Source of the DNA: Pasteurella sp030783905
GTDB lineage: Bacteria > Pseudomonadota > Gammaproteobacteria > Enterobacterales > Pasteurellaceae
Assembly (NCBI GenBank): GCA_051122655.1
Contig: CP182107.1
Coordinates: 620,001-684,000 of the forward strand
Direction of reading: 5' to 3'
DNA length: 64,000 bases
Made by a program: the position numbers and the translations under genes. The notes below the pieces were generated by a model. It was not told the DNA's origin. It made no database searches and saw only the letters and a list, made by a program, of their open reading frames with translations. Every line of letters begins with the position of its first letter. The stretch's first letter is position 1. Of the stretch, positions 62,645 to 64,000 are shown one piece after another.

Positions 62645-63502
62645 ATGACGACTTCCCCACATCTCGTTGAGGTCAATGCACAAAACCTCACTGACATTTT
62701 ACAACAATCGCAACAAACTCCTCTGGTCTTAACCTTTTATGCACCAAGTCATCAGCCTTCTATGGAATTTATGACGTTGTTAGCACGTTATGCAGAACGC
62801 TATCAGGGGCAATTTATTCTCGCCAAAGTCAATTGTGAAACAGAACAAATGGTGGCAGCACAATTTCGTATTCAAACCTTACCGACCACTTATTTATTTA
62901 AAGAGGCTCAGGCGCTTGATGCCTTCCCTGGTGTTTTGGATGAGCACTCTTTGCAACAACGCTTAGCGCTCATTTTACCGAAAGAAGATGAAATTAAATT
63001 TATGCAAGCACTCGAATGGCTTGAGTCAGAGAACTTTGAACAAGCGCTTCCCCTGCTCAAAGAAGCCTGGGAACTTTCAGCGAAAAAGAACAGCGACATT
63101 GCTTTACTTTATGCCGAAACCTATATTGCCATGAAGAAAGTCGAACTAGCACAGGAAATCTTAAACCAAATTCCCCTACAAGATCGTGATAACCGTTGGC
63201 ACGGCTTACAAGCCCAAATTGAATTACTTATTCAAGCGGCAGACACCCCCGAAATCCAACAATTACAACGTGATTTTGCCCAAACTCCCTCTCCCTCGAT
63301 TGCCTTAAAGCTTGCCTTACAATTACACCAAGCCGAGCGTAATGATGAAGCGCTGAGTCTGTTATTTGACTTTTTAAAGCGCGACCTCAATGCCGAGAAT
63401 GGAGAAATCAAACAACAATTTTTATCGATACTCGCGGCAATTGGACAAAATGATCCAATGAGCAATAAATATCGTCGTTTACTCTATTCCTTATTATATT
63501 AA
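62645..63502 (+). CDS. cnoX: CnoX/YbbN-like thioredoxin-fold chaperone protein lacking CxxC
   Basis: A 285-residue protein with an N-terminal thioredoxin fold (about residues 1-110; PLVLTFYAPSHQPSMEFM, cis-Pro in IQTLPTTYLF) and a C-terminal TPR-like helical domain (about 115-285). The redox site that is CxxC in thioredoxin reads SHQPS here, with no cysteine; E. coli CnoX keeps one (SQHC). It should therefore be a holdase/co-chaperone rather than an oxidoreductase. It lies 79 bases before trxB on the same strand. Confidence 0.85.
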   Translation: MTTSPHLVEVNAQNLTDILQQSQQTPLVLTFYAPSHQPSMEFMTLLARYAERYQGQFILAKVNCETEQMVAAQFRIQTLPTTYLFKEAQALDAFPGVLDEHSLQQRLALILPKEDEIKFMQALEWLESENFEQALPLLKEAWELSAKKNSDIALLYAETYIAMKKVELAQEILNQIPLQDRDNRWHGLQAQIELLIQAADTPEIQQLQRDFAQTPSPSIALKLALQLHQAERNDEALSLLFDFLKRDLNAENGEIKQQFLSILAAIGQNDPMSNKYRRLLYSLLY

Positions 63503-63581
63503 TAGGCAGGTAGTAATAGATTGACCTCTCTGAACAGTCTATAATGCAAACTAAATTTTCGTGATAGCAAAGGATAACAAA

Positions 63582-64000
63582 ATGAATGCAATCAAACACA
63601 GCCCACTTTTGATTTTAGGCTCGGGTCCTGCTGGTTATACTGCGGCAATTTATGCAGCACGTGCAAATCTTAAACCTGTTTTAGTGACAGGATTACAGCA
63701 AGGCGGACAACTCACCACCACCACTGAAATTGAAAATTGGCCGGGTGATTTTGGGGAAACAACCGGGCCAGAATTAATGCAACGGATGTTACAACACGCG
63801 GAAAAATTTGATACGGAAATCATCTTTGATCATATCAATAAAGTGGATCTCGCCTCTCGTCCATTCAAATTATATGGTGATGTACAGACTTTCAGCTGTG
63901 ATGCCCTCATTATTGCGACAGGAGCTTCTGCCCGTTATCTAGGGTTACCTTCAGAAGAAGCCTATAAAGGGCGTGGTGTGTCTGCTTGTGCAACCTGTGA
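63582..64000 (+). CDS. trxB: Thioredoxin reductase (N-terminal part, runs off the window)
   Basis: The first 139 codons of TrxB, the flavoenzyme that reduces thioredoxin with NADPH. The FAD-binding motif LILGSGPAGYTAAIYAARANL is near the N-terminus. QQGGQLTTTTEIENWPGDF and IIATGASARYLGLPSEE follow, and the last visible residues SACATC are the beginning of the redox-active CATC motif. AAAGGATAAC precedes the ATG. The gene continues beyond 64000. Confidence 0.95.
   Translation, partial: MNAIKHSPLLILGSGPAGYTAAIYAARANLKPVLVTGLQQGGQLTTTTEIENWPGDFGETTGPELMQRMLQHAEKFDTEIIFDHINKVDLASRPFKLYGDVQTFSCDALIIATGASARYLGLPSEEAYKGRGVSACATC

Noticed and set aside
1..64000. tRNA or rRNA genes, CRISPR arrays, insertion sequences
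   Set aside because: None seen when reading gaps; no regularly spaced repeats, transposase motifs or cloverleaf-like segments were found by eye. Without a covariance search a tRNA cannot be fully excluded.

Overview
The window looks like a chromosomal segment of a Pasteurellaceae bacterium, most likely Pasteurella multocida or a close relative. The 9-base DNA uptake core AAGTGCGGT or its complement occurs over and over, both inside genes and as inverted pairs in terminators. Gene content and neighbourhoods (pheST-ihfA-nlpC, ydfG next to trpBA, mutarotase next to infC, cnoX next to trxB) also fit this family. Base composition looks moderately AT-rich. No tRNA, rRNA, CRISPR array, insertion sequence or prophage was seen. 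All identifications come from reading the sequence; no database search was run.

Layout. 0-2.2 kb: end of folC, a histidine phosphatase, a pseudouridine synthase and a ClbS/DfsB-family protein. 2.4-7.1 kb: pheS, an unusual secreted protein, pheT, ihfA and an NlpC/P60 lipoprotein. 7.1-10.7 kb: a YvcK-like protein, then moaACDE behind a well-formed Moco riboswitch. 10.8-21.4 kb: aspartate aminotransferase, purEK with a PurR operator, pepN, pyrD, rnm and topA. 21.5-25.8 kb: a yqjDEK-like membrane stress cluster, sbcB and a DMT transporter. 26-32.6 kb: the mukFEB condensin operon. 32.7-36.1 kb: ttcA, msrA and a compact YadA-like trimeric autotransporter in very AT-rich flanks. 36.1-37.6 kb: infC (ATT start)-rpmI-rplT.

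37.7-44.6 kb is the most interesting accessory block. It carries a cytoplasmic Cys-type sulfatase, its co-transcribed SSS-family symporter, an anaerobic sulfatase-maturing radical SAM enzyme in one operon with a Crp/Fnr-type regulator, and a divergent TauE/SafE (sulfite/sulfonate exporter type) protein. Long palindromes and a CRP-like site sit between the units. Together they look like a self-contained module for importing a sulfated organic compound, activating the desulfating enzyme, removing sulfate and possibly exporting the sulfur oxyanion. It lies between thrS and infC, which are adjacent in E. coli.

44.8-53.5 kb: thrS with a tRNA-mimic operator hairpin, a heme/peptide-binding protein, a decayed pentapeptide-repeat gene beside an orphan secreted protein, a fructosamine-kinase homologue with an altered catalytic loop, an OmpA-like lipoprotein and sohB. 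53.7-61.7 kb: the tryptophan genes in three transcription units (trpEG, trpD-trpCF-ydfG, trpBA). Each starts with the same promoter/operator layout, a TrpR-like palindrome over the -10 box. 61.8-64 kb: a beta-carbonic anhydrase, a CnoX-like protein without CxxC, and the start of trxB.
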